The notes under the pieces were generated by a model. That model was not told the origin of the DNA, did no database searches, and saw only the letters and a list, made by a program, of their open reading frames with translations. DNA of 64,000 nucleotides from Gordius sp. MW1. Lineage: Eukaryota; Nematomorpha; Gordioida; Gordea; Gordiidae. Shown here piece by piece: positions 42,124-53,837 of the stretch; position 1 is the stretch's first letter; every line of letters starts with the position of its first letter. Position numbers and translations under genes: made by a program. The stretch covers positions 22,330,060-22,394,059 of the forward strand of contig OZ038529.1 of the NCBI GenBank assembly GCA_964036665.1, read 5' to 3'.

Positions 42124-43420
42124 ATTCTTTTATCAAACGCTACACCGAAAGTGATATAAATTAATTTATTTAATTGTATAATAATTTAATTCGTCATTAA
42201 AATGATTAATAATAACATGAATAAAATTAATATATGTAACCTAAATATTTTTAATATTAAAGCGTCTTTGAATATTTTTCTCTATAATCTATGCTTGTTA
42301 ATAGGTGAAAATTTACGATGTACTAAATAAAAATCATCTTTTAAATGCATTTGATCATTATTAAATAAAAATAATAACAAAATAATATAGTAAGTTTTTA
42401 CTATTCTATATTTACGCAAATTATGTGTTTAGTATTGTCAGTATAAGTTTATAAAAAAAAATTATTTAAACATATTACAGAATGGGTGTAATTATTGCTA
42501 TTATTGTTAGAGACTGTCCAGCATTATTTACCATTTTTATTTTTTTTAATCAAATATTACAAACGTTAATTACTTAACGTAAGCATTTATTTAATACAGG
42601 CCCATAGCCGAGGGTATAGAATTATGTTAGTTTATGATAAGAGTATTTATTCATTAAATTTAAAAGTACAGATATATTATGACACTTTTGGATACCTACA
42701 AAATTCGTTGTTGTTTTTCTCAAACTTTACGAAAAGTGTTTTTTGTTTCTTTTTTAATCTCAGATTCTTTTCAGCTTGTTATGAAACTTTAATGAGCCTA
42801 CTGAATGTATCAAGATAAAAATTATTTCCATAATTGATCTCAAAGGATTATTACATGTTTATATAACCAAGATAATATGGTGTTTTGCTGAAAGTGATGT
42901 TACACATGGATTATGAATAGCTGTTAAATACAGATAGTTTCACGCGATATAGATAAGCTTAAATAATTAAAAATTAAAAAAAATAATTAGCAATTCATTT
43001 ATATAACTAAATCTAAAAAGGGTAAAATTACAAGCTACACATTGGCCCTACGCTGAATGCATTTGTTTAGGAAAATCACTACGAGGAATAAATTATTTTT
43101 ACAATAACATAAAGAGCAATATATACATTTTTTGTATTGGGAATAATTATACCTAAAAGTAATTTGCAAAAGATTTATTTAATTTCTTCATCTACAATTA
43201 AATGACACTTGACTATATATATATATTTAGCATAGGTCGAATTATACCCTTGTCAAAGCTTGTAAATTTTGAAACAGTTTTTTTTACATTTTCTTACTTA
43301 AAATTATATTTTTGAACAAAATAAAAAGTTACTTGATAGTTCCAAATTTTATGATTGCGTTTCTTAAATTTTTATAAATACTACTTAATATTAATTTTAA
43401 CCACTCAACTTATGTTTGGA
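42124..43420. other. Upstream of cyclin T; no gene or known repeat seen
   Basis: AT-rich throughout. Open frames here (for example 42624-42818) are low-complexity Phe/Leu/Ser strings without coding character. No TATA or CpG cluster is obvious near the cyclin T start. Confidence 0.45.
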
Positions 43421-43639
43421 TTCTCTTAAAGGGTAGGTTTTAAACTTTATTTCACACACACAATATACATAATACGAATGAATAGCGAGATTGAATGTGA
43501 AAGAAGATATTAAAGTTATGCCGAATGTGTAAAAGGTAATGCGGATGTTGATAATTCCAAATGCGATGGATAGATGAATAATGATAACTCTAATTCAACG
43601 TAAAAATCCAATTCGTTACTTAATGTCGCCGCCACAATA
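43421..43639 (-). repeat. Gypsy 3' LTR
   Basis: From about GGGTAGGTTTTAAAC to GCCGCCACAATA. Nearly identical to 47672-47896 (shared CACACACACAATATACATAA, GATTGAATGTGAA, ATGCCGAATGTGTAAAAGG). Its outer tip on the minus strand starts TATTGTGGC. Confidence 0.8.
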
Positions 43640-44459
43640 CTCCCCTTCCAGACATATTTAAGGTTTTAAATATGTCGATATAAATTGGCTAAAACTTATG
43701 TGATGTATTTACGAAGATTTTTCGGCCAATGGACTTTTCTACCCTTTCTAGTTACCTTGGCTGGTTCTTCCGCCTCTTGGGCCGTTGCTTCAGCTTGAGT
43801 TTCGTCGATCTGTAAGGATAGCTCCTCTCTACTTAGATGGCAGGGTTTTAATCTGTCTATTGAGACTGAATCTCTTTTACCATTTTTTCATGACGAAGTA
43901 TTTTGCGCGTTTGAACACTTTAAACGGCCCGTCGTACGGTGAGGTGAGTGGCCTACGAACTGCGTCGTTTCTGACAAAAACTTGAGAAGTTTCTAACAGA
44001 TCTTGACTAACCTGCTCTTTTGTTTTCCGGTGGTGTTGCGGTATGGGGTACGGTATTGCATCATTGCCTTTCTTAGTTTGTCTACAAAGTTATGCAGTTC
44101 CATTTCCGGTTGTTGGTTGGCCTCAGGTTGATGTAGAAATTAGTCGCCAGGTGTCTTATGTTGGTTACATATACGAGTTCGGTGGTGTTAGTCCAATGTC
44201 TTCCTTGATTGTGGCGCGGGTATTAAGAAACACGAGTGGAAGAACTTCACTCCATTTAATTTTTTCGGTGGCTTTTAAAGATGCCTTTAATTGTCTTCGG
44301 AAGCGTTCCACGAGTCTGTTGGCGGATGGGTGATAGGCAGTGGTTTTTATATGTCTGCATCGTAGTGTGTTGGATAGTTGTCTGAAAAGTCCTAACTAAA
44401 ACTGCGATCCTCTGTCGGTAGTAATTGTACTTGAGACACCATAATTGGCTATCCAACTT

Positions 44460-46800
44460 TCAATTAGCTTGGAAGCGATCTCTTCGGTAGATGTTTCTTT
44501 GAGAGGAACGGCCATGGGCCATCTCGAGAAACGATCGATTGCTGTCAAAATATGTGTAAAACCGTTTGAAGGTGGTAGTGGTCCAACTAAATCGACATGT
44601 ATGTGTGAGTCTTGCGTTTGGTTGTGCGAAAGTCCCGGGCGTCGTTATAGTGTGTTTATGAACTTTGTTTAATTGGCATTTTAGACAACACTTAGCCCAA
44701 TTTCTAACATCTTGGTTCATCGAAGGCCACTCATACACTCTTGAAATCAGTTTGCTTGTCGCTCGTATCTCAGGGTGAGAAAAAGCATGAAAGTGATCGA
44801 AAACCTTCCTTCTGAGTGTTTCAGGTAATACCGGTCGGGGTTTAGTGGTTGAAAGATCACAAAGAACTTTACACTCTGATCCTGGGATAGGAATTAGTTG
44901 TAACTTAAGGGATGATGAGTTTTTTAGTCCTTCTAAGGATTCATCAGTCCTCTGGTGCTTGCTAATTTCCTCCAAATCCGGAATTTTTGGTAATTTAATA
45001 GAATCTATTTCCATCCGGGAAAGAGTGTCCGCTACGGTGTCGCTTTCGCCTTTAATGAATCGTATGTTAATAAGTAGTATATTGCGAGATAATGTCCAAC
45101 TGTCTGGTTTCTCCTGGAGAATACTGGTCGGGTTTTGCGTTGAATGCTTAAGTGAGTGGTTTATGGTCGGTATAGATGGTGAAATTACGACATTCTAAGA
45201 TGTGGCGGAAATGCTTTATGGCCAAATATATTGCGAGAAGTTCGCGGCCAAAAGTGCTGTACCGGGTTTGAGTGGGTTGTAATTTCGCTGAGAAGAATGC
45301 TAGTGGGTATACCTTGTCCGAAATGGTTTGCTCCAAAACTGCTCCAACCGCTGTGTCTGATGCATCAGTGGTTAGTGTGATTTCTGTGAGGGGGTCCGTA
45401 TTCAAAAAGGTTAGTGTGGTAAAATTCAATAATGTTGCTTTTGCTTCTTCGAACGCCTTGACCTGAACGTCGTTGCAGGTTACGGACTTTTTGGACTTCT
45501 TCAGCAGATCGGTCAGAGGTTGAAGGGTTCGGGAGATTCCGGGTAGAAATTTATCATTCTTAGAAATATCCGGAGCTTTTTTAGTGAATCAGGCAGGGGA
45601 AACTCGTTGATGTCCCTGACTTTTTCCAGTAGCGGGGCAATACCGGTGCTTGATACCTGGTGTTCGAGAAATTCGAGTTTGTTAACTCCGAATTTGCACT
45701 TCGAAGGGTTGATTCTAAGATCGTACTCTTGCAATCCTTGAAAAACAATTCTCAAGTGCTGTTCGTGTTCCTGCTCCGATGCGCTAGCTATCAGGATATC
45801 ATCAGTACGCGTAAACGCAATCTAATCCTCTTAGGACTTTATCAATGAATCGTTTGAACGTCTGTGCTGCGTTTTTAGTCCAAACGGCATTCTTGCAAAT
45901 TCGTACAGGCGGAAAGGTGTTGTGACGGCTGTATTTCATACGTCATTTGGCGCAACGAGGATGTGATGGTACGCTCTTACGAGGTTCAGTTTGGAGAATA
46001 TGTTTTTGTTGCACAGATTGGCGGTAAAGTCGTGTATGTGTGGTATAGGATATCTGGCCGGTATTGTAACTTTATTCAGGCCTCTGTAGTCTCCACAAGG
46101 TCTCCAAACACCTGTCTTTTTGGCGGCTAAATGCAATGGGGCTGCCAGTTGCTTTCTGATTTCTGAATGATTCCTAATTCTAACATATATTCGAATTCTT
46201 TTTTCGCGACGTTCAACTTTTCCGCCGTTAGTCTTCTTGGACGTGCGTACTGAGCTGGTCCTTTCGTTAGAATGTGGTGGAGTACATCATGAGGTGGAAT
46301 CTGTCGGTTGAAGTTTAGAGGGGATATGAGTGACGGAAATTCGTGCAGATTTGCATCGAATTTTATGCTGTGATTGCTGAGTGCTACACGGATACCGAAT
46401 GTCTGGTGTGGTGAGGATGTTCCTCTCGACAAAAATTGTGAGGTGCTGTCTATAAGTCGTTTATTGTTAATGTCCACAACTAACTTATAGTGGTGCAGTA
46501 AGTCAGCTCCAAATAGAGGAGTGTGTACGTTTGCGACTAAAAATTCCCATTTAAATTCCCGTCTTAAGCTAAGGTCTAAACTCAATACGACTTGTCCGTA
46601 TGTGTGGATGTTGTTTGGTTAGCCGCTTGTAGAGTTGGGCCATATGGGATTAATGGATGTTTGGGAGGGGGTGGGATGACGCTAACTTCAGCGCCTGTGT
46701 CGACGAGGTATTTCCGTTGGGTGGACCGGTCGAATAAATAGAATAGGCGGCTGAAAGTACGGCCGTTTCCCATAGTCGCCCATATGGGACGGCCCGTCAT
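44460..46800 (-). pseudogene. Gypsy pol: protease, reverse transcriptase, RNase H, integrase
   Basis: Protease: YLVDTGAEVSVIPP at about 46700. Reverse transcriptase: GVWRPCGDYRGLNKVTIPARY, then IFSKLNLVRAYHHILVAP, where family members have an Asp instead of the Asn in KLNL; the second catalytic pair reads RTDDILIAS, keeping both Asp but not the usual Tyr-x before them. RNase H: TTDASDTAVGAVLEQ, GRELLAIYLAIKHFRH and YTDHKPL keep D-E-D. Integrase: the zinc-binding HAFSH ... CLKCQ and catalytic HVDLVGPLPP and TTDRGSQ are visible. Frames change at about 45.93, 45.5 and 45.1 kb. Domain order RT-RH-IN identifies Ty3/Gypsy rather than Copia. Confidence 0.88.
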
Positions 46801-46990
46801 TTTTTTTTGTTGAGAGGTGGTATTGAAGGAGCAATATTGAGTGCATTTTCTTGCTTTCTTGAACTTCTGATGGTACCGACATATCAGTTGGGCGTTGTCT
46901 GGATGATGACCTAGATCTGCTTGACCGTCTCCACGTCGTCCTACTGCCGTTGGGATTGCTTGTTAATTGATTTACTCTGAGTTTTAATTG

Positions 46991-47560
46991 TCACACAGCT
47001 TTGATAAGTTCCTGTACGTTTGTTTGAATATTGGGAATAGGAATATTGGGAATAAGAATATTGGGAGTAAGGTTATTGGAGGTAGCTACTGATGCTAATC
47101 TGCTGACTCTGAAAGTTTCATGAATCCTATCAGCAACGTCTGCTATACGATCCAGTGATTGATCATCTCCCATAGTAGCCATGCTTACCACATGTTGGGG
47201 TAGCTTGTCCATCCAGAGGCTTTTAAGGATCTTTTCGTCCATCACATTATTACCTAAACGAGATTTTAAATATCTTATCAACTTGGAAGGGGTGCAGTCT
47301 CCAAGGAATATCTCCTTAAATAAATTCCTTATTCTCTTCTAGTCGCTGTCTCCTAATGTTTTCACGATTGCCTCCTTCAGTTTGTCGTAAGGGGCAGATT
47401 CTGGAACCGGGAATATGAGGTCTGCCACCTCTTCCGCGACTTCTGGGGGTAGCGATTCGACTAGGTAGGAATACTTAGTCTTCTGCGAGGATATGTTGCG
47501 TGTATGAAACACGGCTTCTACCTGCGACAACCATATGTGTACATTTTTAAGATGGAATCA
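46991..47560 (-). pseudogene. Gypsy gag fragment
   Basis: SQVEAVFHTRNISSQKTKYS and LVESLPPEVAEEVADLI, then ILKSLWMDKLPQHVV with DQSLDRIADVADRI. This matches the retrotransposon Gag core of the Gypsy group common in arthropods. Broken near 47340 and 47300. No zinc knuckle is visible before the protease. Confidence 0.75.
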
Positions 47561-47624
47561 GGAATTCTCACATGAACTGCGCTTTCTCTTGGTTCATTGG
47601 ACTCTGGGGTTGTTGTGTTAGTTT

Positions 47625-47645
47625 CCATCACGTTTCAGGTCACCA
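47625..47645 (-). other. Likely primer-binding site of the Gypsy element
   Basis: On the minus strand TGGTGACCTGAAACGTGATGG lies just inside the 5' LTR. It begins with the TGG complementary to a tRNA 3' CCA. The tRNA was not identified. Confidence 0.45.
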
Positions 47646-47654
47646 ATATAATGT

Positions 47655-47896
47655 ATGATGGTTGTCTGGAAGTAAAGGTAGGTTATAAACTTAATTTCAC
47701 ACACACAATATACATAATACGAATGAATAGCGAGATTGAATGTGAACGAAGATATTAAAGTTATGCCGAATGTGTAAAAGGTAATGCGGATGTTGATAAT
47801 TCCAAATGCGATGGATAGAAGAATAATGGTAACTCCAATTCAACGTAAAAATCCAATTCGTTACTTGATGTCGTTAATGTCTAAAAAGCCACAACA
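47655..47896 (-). repeat. Gypsy 5' LTR
   Basis: Starts TGTTGTGGC on the minus strand (47896 inward) and runs to about 47655. It has about 14 extra bases after the start compared with the other LTR. Confidence 0.75.
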
Positions 47897-48742
47897 CTAC
47901 CTATTTTAATGGAGCATCATTTAAATCTAAGGCTAACATAAGGTGTCATTAACTATAGAGACGTCTAAATATTTTTCGTCATCTTCTTAGTGGCAACCTA
48001 CTAAAGATTATATACATATGTTACGTTATTTTTGAACAATAATAACTCCCTTTTTAGAAATATAATGAAATGATTGTAAGGGTCGCTAATGTATTTAAAC
48101 TATTTTTTTGTATTATTTTTTTGTATTATTTTTACTGCTTAATTCTTATTAGTCTGGCTAGGAACGGATAAAACAACTTACAACTTTAATTTAGACTATT
48201 GATAAAGGTTGCAAACTTTTTAAACAAATTTAGCTTGTTTGCAACGTTAACTATTTTACATTAGTTGTTGAAAAGATATTATAAAATTCACCACATTAGT
48301 GTCATTACAAATGTCTTATTTAAATGACAAATATGATTTTATCTCATTTTAAATGTTATTAACCTAATTACAGTTTATAATCAACTAAAAATGCGACCTT
48401 CCAATTAATCATTTTCCTAGAGTGTTATGTTTAAAATAGCTACTTTGTCACACCTTAAATTGGAAAAGCTCATTGCGAAAAACGCTGAAACAATTTAATT
48501 AACAACTTCAGTTGTATATTTGCCACAAATATTTAAGGATATCAAGCCAATGATATTTGATTCTTAAACTTGTAAATTGTTATACATTCGATTATAATTT
48601 ATCCATTGCCAATAAGACAAAGAAATATTGAAATATATGTATCTGTGCAAACTTTCCTATGTATTTTAATAAACATAAATCTTAACAAGTGTTGATCTTT
48701 AATTTCCTAACCTATCCTGAAATTAAGGCTTTTATTAATTGA
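47897..48742. other. Intergenic between Gypsy and RLE-LINE, no gene seen
   Basis: AT-rich, no repeats of the named families and no coding-like frame. TTTTTTTGTATTATT is tandemly duplicated at about 48103-48130. Confidence 0.45.
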
Positions 48743-48856
48743 TTTTTTTTTTTTTTTTTTTTTTTTTTAAAGTTTATTTGTTAAAAATCCGCTGACAGTA
48801 ATATAATATAAATACATGAAATATAAAGGGCAAAATGCGCCGAATAAAATATTACA

Positions 48857-51390
48857 CTATTCGGATATATCATCATCGAGGGGATCTTCCAAAATTGGCC
48901 AAGAATCCGCGAACGATTTAAAGTTGTACTTGGCTATAAGAATACCAAGTCTTTGTTTTAGTAAAAAGGGTACCGAATGTTTAGACGGGGGAGAACGTCT
49001 TCCAACCTCTTTAAAAAAAGCTAAGGCCTGTTTGCCAAAGATGCCTGAACACGAAGCAACCAATGGAATAAAAATATTTGAGGATAATAGGGCTTTGTAT
49101 TTATTGGTTTTTCGCCCCTCTGCAACAGCTAAAGAATCATTGTTGCAGTTAGAGGGGGCAAATAGGTCAATACATGTGAAGTCCCATTTAAGGTGAAAAC
49201 CATTGCTCCATGGGAGTAAAGAAGATCCATCAGGACGCATACGTCCCTCCAAGGCGGGGTCCGATGGCTCCAAGATGGATGGAATCTTTGCTCTCTTCAG
49301 GGCACTTTGAATTAAGGCGTTGGCCTTATTGTGTCTAGCATATTTGAATTTGTTTGCCAGGCAGTGTAAGGGATGCCTGGCTTGTTCGTCTACGAGTATG
49401 CTGCAATTTCGGCAAGTAAATGTCTTCGAAAATTTCACCCCTAGCCGGAGTGCTATGGAGTACGAAAGCTCCGAGTCCTCCAGCATCATCCCGGTGAGAC
49501 AGCTTGGGTAGGCCTCTAGCCATTCGTGACCTGAGCCATCAAACAAAAACGACCTTAAATTAGAACACTGACTTGCATCGCTACTCGAAATTAGATAATC
49601 AACGGAGTGCAACACAAGTCCGGCATCCCAATCTCTTTGTCGTGAGGTTTGTGGCAAATGTGTTTCTGGCTTGGTGTTGTTTTCCCAAGTAGCTAAAGCA
49701 ATGGGTAGAAGCGGGTCTTCTTTAACCGGATACAACTTAAAAATGGTATCTTGTACGGATTTATAAGATGAAATAAAGGACACTAGAGATATTGAGGCCG
49801 GTGAGCGAATCCCTAAACCACCCGATTTGGTTGGTAGGGAAGCTTGTAACCAGCTATGAGTATTGAATTTAATATTTAAAATAGATTGTAAAATAGATTT
49901 AATATTTTGTTCGAAGAGGTTTAAAATTTCCGAGTGTAAAAAAGCACTTGAAGAGCGAAAACAGTGCTGAATCTTTGAAATATTAAAATAGTTTTTTATT
50001 ATGTAAAAAGCGTGGTGTGAAGGCAGACACTTTAAGAGATCTAATTTTGACTTTAAAATAGAGAGATTTTTCTCCAAATAAGTAGCGAGTCCAACTCTAC
50101 CGCCTATGGGCGATCCAAGGTGGCACATAGCGTCTTTCTTGATTGCTAAAAAAGGGGTAACGTGGGGATATAATGTGTAGTCAGGGGGTTGAAAGATCTC
50201 ACATTTGGTCTCATTTAGTCTAAGTTTTAAAATTGGTTCGAATTCTTTTATAATTTTGATAGCTTTAAAAACTTCGCGAGGATGGCCACAAAGGGTGGCA
50301 TCGTCCAAGTACCATATATTTAATGATAGGTCGCATTCGTGCGATATTTTTTCTACTAAACTTTGAATACCTAAGCAAAATAATGGCGGACCCAATGGGT
50401 CACCCTGTTGAATACCTTCAGTTGATTTAACTGTAAAATCCCCAAATCTTAAAAAGGATGTTGAGCCATAACTTAATAGGATGTAGTTATGGAGCTCTGG
50501 AAAATCCTCGAGAAAATTTTTAATAAGGACGTCTCTACGAATGCAATTGAAAGCGTTAGCAAAGTCTAATTTGACCATGCAATGGTCCGATGGTATGAAT
50601 TCGAGGGCTAGCCTAGCGGCATGACTAGCAGCTTCGCAGCCTCCCTTTATTCCAAAACCTAATTGGTGTGGACTTAGGTTGATGGAAAAAATCGGTTTAA
50701 TTTTATTGCATATTATTTTCGAAATAATCCTCCTAAATACTCCGCCAATAGCGATAGGTCTTAGGGAATTATCTGGCTTCTTAATCGCTATCAATTTGGC
50801 GCCAAACAGAATAGGTATTATTTCATAAGGTATGTTCCCATTAACAATAAGGTTGCATAAAGATGTTATGGCCTTTAAGAGGCATGTTGAGTTAAGGTTA
50901 TTCATTTTAAGTAAATCTTGGAGATATATAGGGCGGATTCCGTCTAGGCCAGCTGCAGAATCTAGGGGAAATGAGTTAATGGCTTCGGCGACCTCAGCGG
51001 AATCTAAGGATATGTTGGATTTAGAGTGGGGATATTTATCTGAGGATGAAGAAGGAGGATGTTTTAGTATAAGCTGGTTGTAAGTTTCCTGTGTGCTTGG
51101 GGCGATTGTATCGTTGCCATAAAACACCCTCAGAGCTCCTTTTGGATTAAAGTGGTTAATTTTGTTAGATACTAGCTTTGCAGTATGTTTCAGTGATGAT
51201 GCAAAAGCAGGTTTTGTATGGGAAGAACATAAGGGTTTATTGATATCAAAAGTAACGATGGAGTCTTTTATCTGTTTAGATAGGTTTAAGTCTTCGGGAG
51301 GCCTGATAAAGAGAGTGTAGTATGAGAATTTAAGGATTTTGTCCCAATTAGCAAGGTTCATAGGATCATTAGTTATGGAGGTTATCAAAT
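48857..51390 (-). CDS. RLE-LINE reverse transcriptase/endonuclease, main frame
   Basis: A single uninterrupted frame of about 843 codons from 51388 (open farther upstream to about 51500, ending IPRGARQAVQQL just before). Reverse transcriptase landmarks: KPDNSLRPIAIGGVFRRIISK, catalytic Asp in VKLDFANAFN (about residue 275), GIQQGDPLGPPLF, and YLDDA (about 359-360), then KLRLNETKCEIF. After the thumb come GGLGIRSP, and a zinc knuckle C-x2-C ... H-x3-C (from about 659) followed by ARHNKAN. The endonuclease motif is RMRPDG (Asp about 720) and WDFT (Asp about 735). This R-PD...D arrangement after CCHC is diagnostic of RLE LINEs. The protein copies its own RNA at a nicked chromosomal site. All catalytic residues are present. 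Related C-terminal fragments occur at 5.5, 6.8, 11.3 and 12.8 kb. Confidence 0.9.
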
Positions 51391-51759
51391 TTATAATAAG
51401 TTGTTGAACAGCCTGTCTTGCCCCTCTAGGAATTCTAGATAACGTGTTAGGGAAGGAGAGAGTAAGGAAGGAATTACTCCATGAAAAATCTGGAGGTTAA
51501 ACATTGGTTGGCAAGCTGTAATCATTAAAATCAAGGACATAACTTCTGCTTGATCATCCTCTACATTTGCTATTAAAGGATAGGTTTGTTCTCCAATATC
51601 ACCTATAATCGTTATAGGGGGGATTGCACTTACTGGTGGTGCTTTTTGACCAGAATATTTACATCTTGCTGACATAGGGCCATGTAAAAAGAAGAAGAAA
51701 TTTTTATTTAGTCCAATGATTCTCTTGCAGGAGGGGCAAAGTGCTTTAAGGTTAACCAT
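51391..51759 (-). CDS. RLE-LINE N-terminal segment, split off by a frameshift
   Basis: Starts MVNLKALCPSCKR and contains a CCHC-like finger (C-x2-C, then LHGPMSARC). The frame to about IMITACQPMFN belongs to the LINE protein. Around 51495-51500 the reading shifts: the rest of this frame (ending LFNNLL) is out of phase, while the neighbouring frame gives PDFSWSNSFLTLSFPNTLSR and leads into the main reverse transcriptase frame. One base gained or lost explains the break. A finger at this place is usual for RLE LINEs, where it helps bind the DNA target. Confidence 0.8.
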   Translation of the reverse strand: MVNLKALCPSCKRIIGLNKNFFFFLHGPMSARCKYSGQKAPPVSAIPPITIIGDIGEQTYPLIANVEDDQAEVMSLILMITACQPMFNLQIFHGVIPSLLSPSLTRYLEFLEGQDRLFNNLL

Positions 51760-51790
51760 GAAAATATTTTAAAGCATAAGCTGCTTGGTG

Positions 51791-52903
51791 CAGACTCTTT
51801 TATGTGTACATCTTGTAATGGTTATGTAATGCTTTGGCATCAGATTGAATGAGTTGTATATGGAACTGCTTTATAACTCAAATATTATACAACCTGTACA
51901 CTATTGTTAAGAATTCAACATTGATATTTTATTTTTATTCACAAAAGTTCACAATTATTTAAGGAATTAACATGCAATATGTCCACAAAAAGAAAATTAG
52001 TTTTAAAACACTATCCCTATAGTATAATAAATCTAAGGTTTATATGCCTATAGTGTCCAAGAGGGTTAGAAGAATCATTATAATAGCAAGTTATTGAGGT
52101 GTTTGTAAGCAGATTTTCATGTTAAAACGAATTCAAGGTGATGATTAATACTTACTTTAGATTTGAGGAACAACAATGTTGAATATTTTAATTCGGGTTA
52201 TTTATAAACTAGGAGATTGAAACAATTTCTAAATGTAGTGTAATTTTTTAATCTTGTTGTAATTTAGGTTAAGTTTAAATGCTATTTAGGGTCGGATCAG
52301 GATGGTTCTTGGTATGATAATTATCTATGCAAAATCTGACATCATACAAAAATACCCAAATTAGAGGACAAAATGTTGCAAAAATGACACAAAAGAGCCA
52401 GAGCAATTCACTTACCATTTTGTGTTTAAAAATAAGACAAGGTCTATTATAATTCAATTATTAATTCCTAGGCAATCCTAAGACGAGTTGATCAGGAAAA
52501 ACATATGATGCCTTATTACTTGACTATAAACAGATATCGGAAAAGCGGCTTTCTTAGGGTAGGCAATAGGTGAAATAGATATCTTTAATGATGTTGTCAG
52601 ATTTTAGGTCGACTTTTTATTCCTAAATTTTAACGAAATAGCCTCATTAAACATGAAGTTTGGAAGTATTTAAAATTAACCTATATTATAGCAGAGTGAA
52701 TGATACACAACCTAGCAACTTTACATTTCCTAAATCTTTGCTGAGTCTTTAAGTCTCGTACTTTTATGATTTTATAATTAGTCTAATTTTCCTCGAAAGA
52801 ATAGCGACAAATTGATTAAACTGTACTTTTAAGCAAATATCTTTTCGTAATTCATTTGCGAGGAGATAAATAAATTTGTGCCTACCTTTCTTCGTAGACG
52901 GTA
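51791..52903. other. Intergenic, no gene seen
   Basis: AT-rich sequence with no recognised repeat or coding-like frame. Confidence 0.45.
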
Positions 52904-53109
52904 CTAAAGATTTAAAAACGGCTGGATTTTGTTTGGTCAACCTTCGGTTCAACTAAGACTAACGGTCGACTCTGATCTGTTTTTTAAATTTTGACTAAGC
53001 CTAGAGGTCGACTAAGAGAAACAGGCCAAAATTTTTTTTGGTTTGTTTATGTTTAGTCGACTAAAACTAAAGGTTGGCCAAACAAAACCCAGCCGTTTTT
53101 ACAAGACTA
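52904..53109. repeat. MITE family B copy
   Basis: Left end degraded (ACTAAAGATTTAAAAACGGC); right end CCAGCCGTTTTTACAAGACTA. Confidence 0.7.
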
Positions 53110-53278
53110 GGCGGTACGTCCATGAGTGTTCTTTAGGATAAACAGGAGGGCCAGCTGGCACACCCTGTTAACAAAATCTAGAATTTTTATTGAAAAACTC
53201 AAAATCGTTAATAAGTCCCTCGTAAAGTCATTCTAATATATTTTGTCATCCCTATATTATGATTAGATATGCCTATAG

Positions 53279-53402
53279 TTTCTGTTGACTAGAAAGAAAT
53301 CTATCAGAGTGGTACGGCTGCCGCTTTTGTACGTTATAAGATGTTCCTGTCTCTTTTCGAAAAAGGTATTTCCTATAGCTAGGTTGAAGTTAATCAGTAT
53401 TA
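53279..53402 (-). pseudogene. RTE endonuclease fragment
   Basis: The minus strand reads NLAIGN, FEKRQEHLITYKSGSRTTLI and DFFLVNR, matching the endonuclease part of the RTE element at 58.7 kb (KKRQEHLITYNGSRTTQID). Only about 40 codons remain. Confidence 0.75.
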
Positions 53403-53837
53403 TTTGTTAACAAGGCTGGAAAAAGGTTGTATAAATGAGCGTGGATTTAAAAGCTTTCGTTAAAAAAACCAATTCTAAATAAATTAGCACTAGGAAAGGG
53501 GGGGGGGGTTTCAGATTAGAACCCCACCCCCCCCCCCCCCTATGGACAAAAAAATTGAATTTTTTTCAATAAGAAAAAATTCAATGATATTAATAGGAGT
53601 CTTGTTAGTGTGGCACCGCCCCACAAACCTTTCAAGTAGATATTATGGGCCAGGGGTAAATTATACATGGTTATTGTGATAATTGGCTCAAAAATGGGTT
53701 CGTGATTTCAAAGTAATTCTGATTCTGATAAATTTTAACTTTTTGTCATTGAATTGACGTCTGAAATCGAAAAGTTTCATCAGGGGAATTATTAAAAGAA
53801 AAAAATTTGAAAAATTTTTAGGCCTTTCTTGTGTCTA

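Larger units (their letters stand above)
43421..47896 (-). mobile_element. Ty3/Gypsy LTR retrotransposon, about 4.5 kb, decayed
   Basis: Two direct LTRs of roughly 210-240 bp flank gag and pol read right to left. Gag, protease, reverse transcriptase, RNase H and integrase occur in the Gypsy order. Several stops and frameshifts break the frames. The reverse transcriptase has lost one catalytic Asp, so the copy is dead. LTRs differ by several point changes and by about 14 bp of extra sequence near the outer end of the right LTR, so the insertion is not very recent. I could not find a convincing target duplication. Confidence 0.88.
48743..51790 (-). mobile_element. RLE-type non-LTR retrotransposon (LINE), about 3.05 kb, almost intact
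   Basis: The minus strand reads: start codon at 51759, N-terminal zinc-finger segment, reverse transcriptase, C-terminal zinc knuckle plus restriction-like endonuclease, stop at 48857, an 88-bp 3' UTR, and a poly(A) tail (26 T on the plus strand, 48743-48768). There is no upstream apurinic-type endonuclease. The order RT, CCHC, RLE is that of the R2/R4/NeSL-like early-branching LINE group. The flanks are not ribosomal DNA. No clear target duplication was found. Confidence 0.85.
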
